NCBI GenBank assembly: GCA_937889535.1
Contig: CALBZW010000007.1
Location: 1 to 6,333, forward strand
Direction: 5' to 3'
From: an uncultured Candidatus Saccharibacteria bacterium
Lineage (GTDB): Bacteria; Patescibacteriota; Saccharimonadia; Saccharimonadales; Saccharimonadaceae
DNA length: 6,333 nucleotides
The position numbers were made by a program, and so were the translations under genes. Shown here piece by piece: positions 4,563 to 6,333 of this stretch. The stretch's first letter is position 1, and every line of letters begins with the position of its first letter. Below the pieces are notes generated by a model, which made no database searches, was not told the DNA's origin, and saw only the letters and a list, made by a program, of their open reading frames with translations.

Positions 4563-4589
4563 AAACCCCGTAGCCTAGGCCCGGGGTTT
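4563..4589. terminator. Terminator hairpin between convergent genes
   Basis: AAACCCCG (4563-4570) and CGGGGTTT (4582-4589) form an 8-bp GC-rich stem with an 11-base loop that contains the palindrome GCCTAGGC. On the minus strand it is followed by A and six T, giving a strong intrinsic terminator for the SPFH gene. On the plus strand the tail TTTAAGTTT is poorer, so it may also stop the KAP transcript but less efficiently. Confidence 0.8.
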
Positions 4590-4626
4590 AAGTTTAAAAC
4601 ATTTTGTTGCGATTAGATTTTTCTGC

Positions 4627-6333
4627 TTAGTCGAGATCGTCTTCGGTGTCGATGGATGTGTTGTCCGGTGTATTCTCCTCGATTGACTGCGCGGTCTCGG
4701 CCGTAGCGCTTGCGTCTTCCGGAATTTCGGCTGCACCGTCTCTGACGACTGTTTTCTTCTCAGCCAAAGCCTGGAACGGATCAACGACAGCTTTGACCAG
4801 ATCATTGATCGTTTCCGTCACAGGTTTGCCGTTCAGGGCTTCGTTCTCCAGATTAGCTTTCTTCATCAGCTGAGGGATGTCTCCCAAAACACTGGTCAAG
4901 AGATTACCTTCGCCGCCACTATTGCCGTTGAAATCATAGAAGGTAGCCTTCTCGCCGACATGTGCCATAGCCTGAGCAACATTCGTTGCGACCTGAATCT
5001 GGATATCGCGCTCGATCTCAAGTTTCTTAATCTCAAAGTTGACGCGATCATTCGCAGCCTGCGCATCAGACAAAGCACGAGCGGCTTCAGCCTCAGCCTT
5101 ACCTTTGGCTTCAATCGCCTCAGCTTCAGCTTTACCTTTAGCGCTAATTGCAGCAGCTTCGGCTTCACCGGTCAAACGAGTCTTCTCGGCTTCGGCATTT
5201 GCCTCCATGCGAATCGCTTCGGCGTCGGCCGCAGCCTGAGTTTTCTTGGCTTCTGCCTGTCCAGTTGCTTCAGCCTTGCGAGCGTTAGCTTCACCTTCAG
5301 CTTTCTTCAGTGCAACGCTGGCTTCGGCGTCGGCCGTGATCTGTTTCTGCTGAGATTCGGATTCGGCGCTGATAATTGCCTCTTTCTTGGCCGTCTCGGC
5401 CTGGGTAATTTTTACAACCTGTTCTTTCTCAGCCGCGAGATTAGCCTGTTCCTGACGCATGACTTCAACCTGTCCGTTCTTCTCCACGACTTCACGTTCA
5501 CGCTCAGCCGCGCGGAGTTTACCGGCTACTGCGGCGTCAGCTTCCGCCTGATCCTGCTCAGCCTTGAAAGCGGACTTCTTTACCGAAGTCTCCTTTTCTT
5601 TCGCAGCAATCGTTACCTGAGATTCCAGCTCAGCTTCTTTGGCAGCACGTTCGGTCTCGGCAGCTTTTTCGCGGATTTCCTGATCAGCTTTGGCCGTGAT
5701 GTTCGCGGCATCGCGCTTCAGAGTTTCACGATCTTCGGCTGCCAAATCCTTGTAATACGTACTGCCATTGGCGTCGCGTACTTCCTGGATGTAGATCTGG
5801 ACTTTATAGCCCAGCTCGGCCATCTGCGTAGAGATGTTTTTCTGTACCAAATCATCCAGAGTTTCCTTGCCGACCATAACTTCCTTGGGGCTCATAGTTG
5901 AGATAACTGCACGCATGCCGCCGGCAACCGCGTTCTTGATAATCTCCTGAATCTCGTCTTTTTTCTTGTCCAAAAATTGACGAATACAAGGCAGAAGACT
6001 TTCTACGGTGTCAGCGTTCGGCGCATAGGAAATACCCCAGTCGAGTACAATCTCAACACCGGTAACGGTTTTCATGGTGTCATTCGTAACGTTGGCCTTT
6101 TCGACGCAAATGTCGAATTTGCGCGCCCGCTGAATGAACGGAATGACGATGCTGGCGCCAGCGATCCGGACTCTGGGAACATAAGTGATCTGCTCTTCGC
6201 CGTTTTCGGCTTTGACAGTGACCTTCTTAGTTGCACCGACACCGGTGACGACCAGAACCTCATTGCCGGTGACAACTTTCACCATTAAGAGCAGCAGAGC
6301 GATAATAAGGATTATTATCGCTGCCCAGGGCAG
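4627..6333 (-). CDS. SPFH/flotillin-like membrane protein, N-terminus outside the window
   Basis: Stop TAA is at 4629-4627 and 568 codons are visible. The first in-window ATG (6285) is not the start: the frame continues upstream without a stop to the edge and encodes LPWAAIIILIIALLLL, a transmembrane anchor just ahead of it, as flotillins have. Counted from that internal Met, residues 1-200 match the SPFH/band 7 domain (RIAGASIVIPFIQRARKFDI; IIKNAVAGGMRAVISTMSPKEV; ISTQMAELGYKVQIYIQEVRD). About 200-430 is a long Ala/Glu/Lys coiled coil with repeated AEAEA units. Then comes a flotillin-type Gly-rich hinge (GNSGGEGNLLTSVLGDIPQL), followed by an acidic disordered tail ending DDLD. Flotillins oligomerise at the inner face of the membrane and organise microdomains. 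It is probably a chromosomal gene. Confidence 0.93.
   Translation of the reverse strand: MPWAAIIILIIALLLLMVKVVTGNEVLVVTGVGATKKVTVKAENGEEQITYVPRVRIAGASIVIPFIQRARKFDICVEKANVTNDTMKTVTGVEIVLDWGISYAPNADTVESLLPCIRQFLDKKKDEIQEIIKNAVAGGMRAVISTMSPKEVMVGKETLDDLVQKNISTQMAELGYKVQIYIQEVRDANGSTYYKDLAAEDRETLKRDAANITAKADQEIREKAAETERAAKEAELESQVTIAAKEKETSVKKSAFKAEQDQAEADAAVAGKLRAAEREREVVEKNGQVEVMRQEQANLAAEKEQVVKITQAETAKKEAIISAESESQQKQITADAEASVALKKAEGEANARKAEATGQAEAKKTQAAADAEAIRMEANAEAEKTRLTGEAEAAAISAKGKAEAEAIEAKGKAEAEAARALSDAQAANDRVNFEIKKLEIERDIQIQVATNVAQAMAHVGEKATFYDFNGNSGGEGNLLTSVLGDIPQLMKKANLENEALNGKPVTETINDLVKAVVDPFQALAEKKTVVRDGAAEIPEDASATAETAQSIEENTPDNTSIDTEDDLD
5088..5155 (-). repeat. Imperfect 30-bp tandem repeat inside the SPFH coiled coil
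   Basis: Two adjacent copies encode the ten-residue unit AKGKAEAEAI/A (AISAKGKAEAEAIEAKGKAEAEA). The DNA copies differ mainly at third codon positions, so the duplication is old or kept under selection at protein level. Further degenerate copies (GEANARKAEATGQAEAKK, GEAEAAA) lie on either side. Ten- to eleven-residue units fit coiled-coil periodicity. Boundaries are approximate. Confidence 0.6.

Noticed and set aside
4960..5901. Long open frame on the + strand opposite the SPFH gene
   Set aside because: It is the antisense of an Ala/Glu/Lys-rich coiled coil, whose codon pattern keeps the other strand free of stops. The predicted protein is an unnatural Phe/Ser/Leu-rich string with no ribosome site.

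Overview
The window looks like the right-hand end of an element integrated at a tRNA gene, joined to flanking chromosome. The organism is bacterial: Shine-Dalgarno sites are strong, tRNAs encode CCA, and TGA is used as a stop. I cannot name a genus. A KGG-repeat protein, a compact operon of tiny unknown proteins and a flotillin-like SPFH protein would fit a Patescibacteria-like (for example Saccharibacteria) host or one of its phages or elements, but this is a weak inference.

Left region (1-2749): everything reads leftward. From right to left the genes encode a 62-residue membrane protein, a 96-residue KGG-repeat protein, a 132-residue protein with a helix-turn-helix-like segment and a C-terminal membrane anchor, and a 91-residue unknown. 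Then comes a tRNA cluster: a normal class II tRNA-Tyr and two tRNA-like genes with abnormal anticodon arms, with a structured spacer in between. After that come a 199-residue Cys-rich protein, a 69-residue unknown, a 61-residue membrane protein and a partial gene leaving the window. Most protein genes overlap by 4 to 26 bases, so this is probably one translationally coupled transcript of phage or mobile-element type. No integrase, structural or replication gene is visible here.

Boundary (2750-3276): a non-coding stretch carries hairpins, a leftward intrinsic terminator (3029-3053), and the 3' part of a tRNA-Thr(GGU) whose 5' acceptor strand is missing (about 3070-3136). A 3' tRNA fragment on the + strand is what an integrase leaves at the distal end of an element inserted in a tRNA gene. 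It puts the element to the left and chromosome, or an older insertion, to the right.

Right region (3277-6333): a rightward, comparatively AT-rich gene encodes a soluble-looking KAP-family P-loop NTPase with its own extended -10 promoter and a perfect AGGAGG. It converges with a leftward gene for a large SPFH/flotillin-like protein that runs off the right edge. Its reading frame continues past the first visible ATG into a transmembrane helix, so the real start lies outside the window. A GC-rich terminator hairpin separates the two genes. The KAP gene sits directly beside the tRNA scar, which makes it a candidate integrated defence or cargo gene; the SPFH gene looks like ordinary chromosome.
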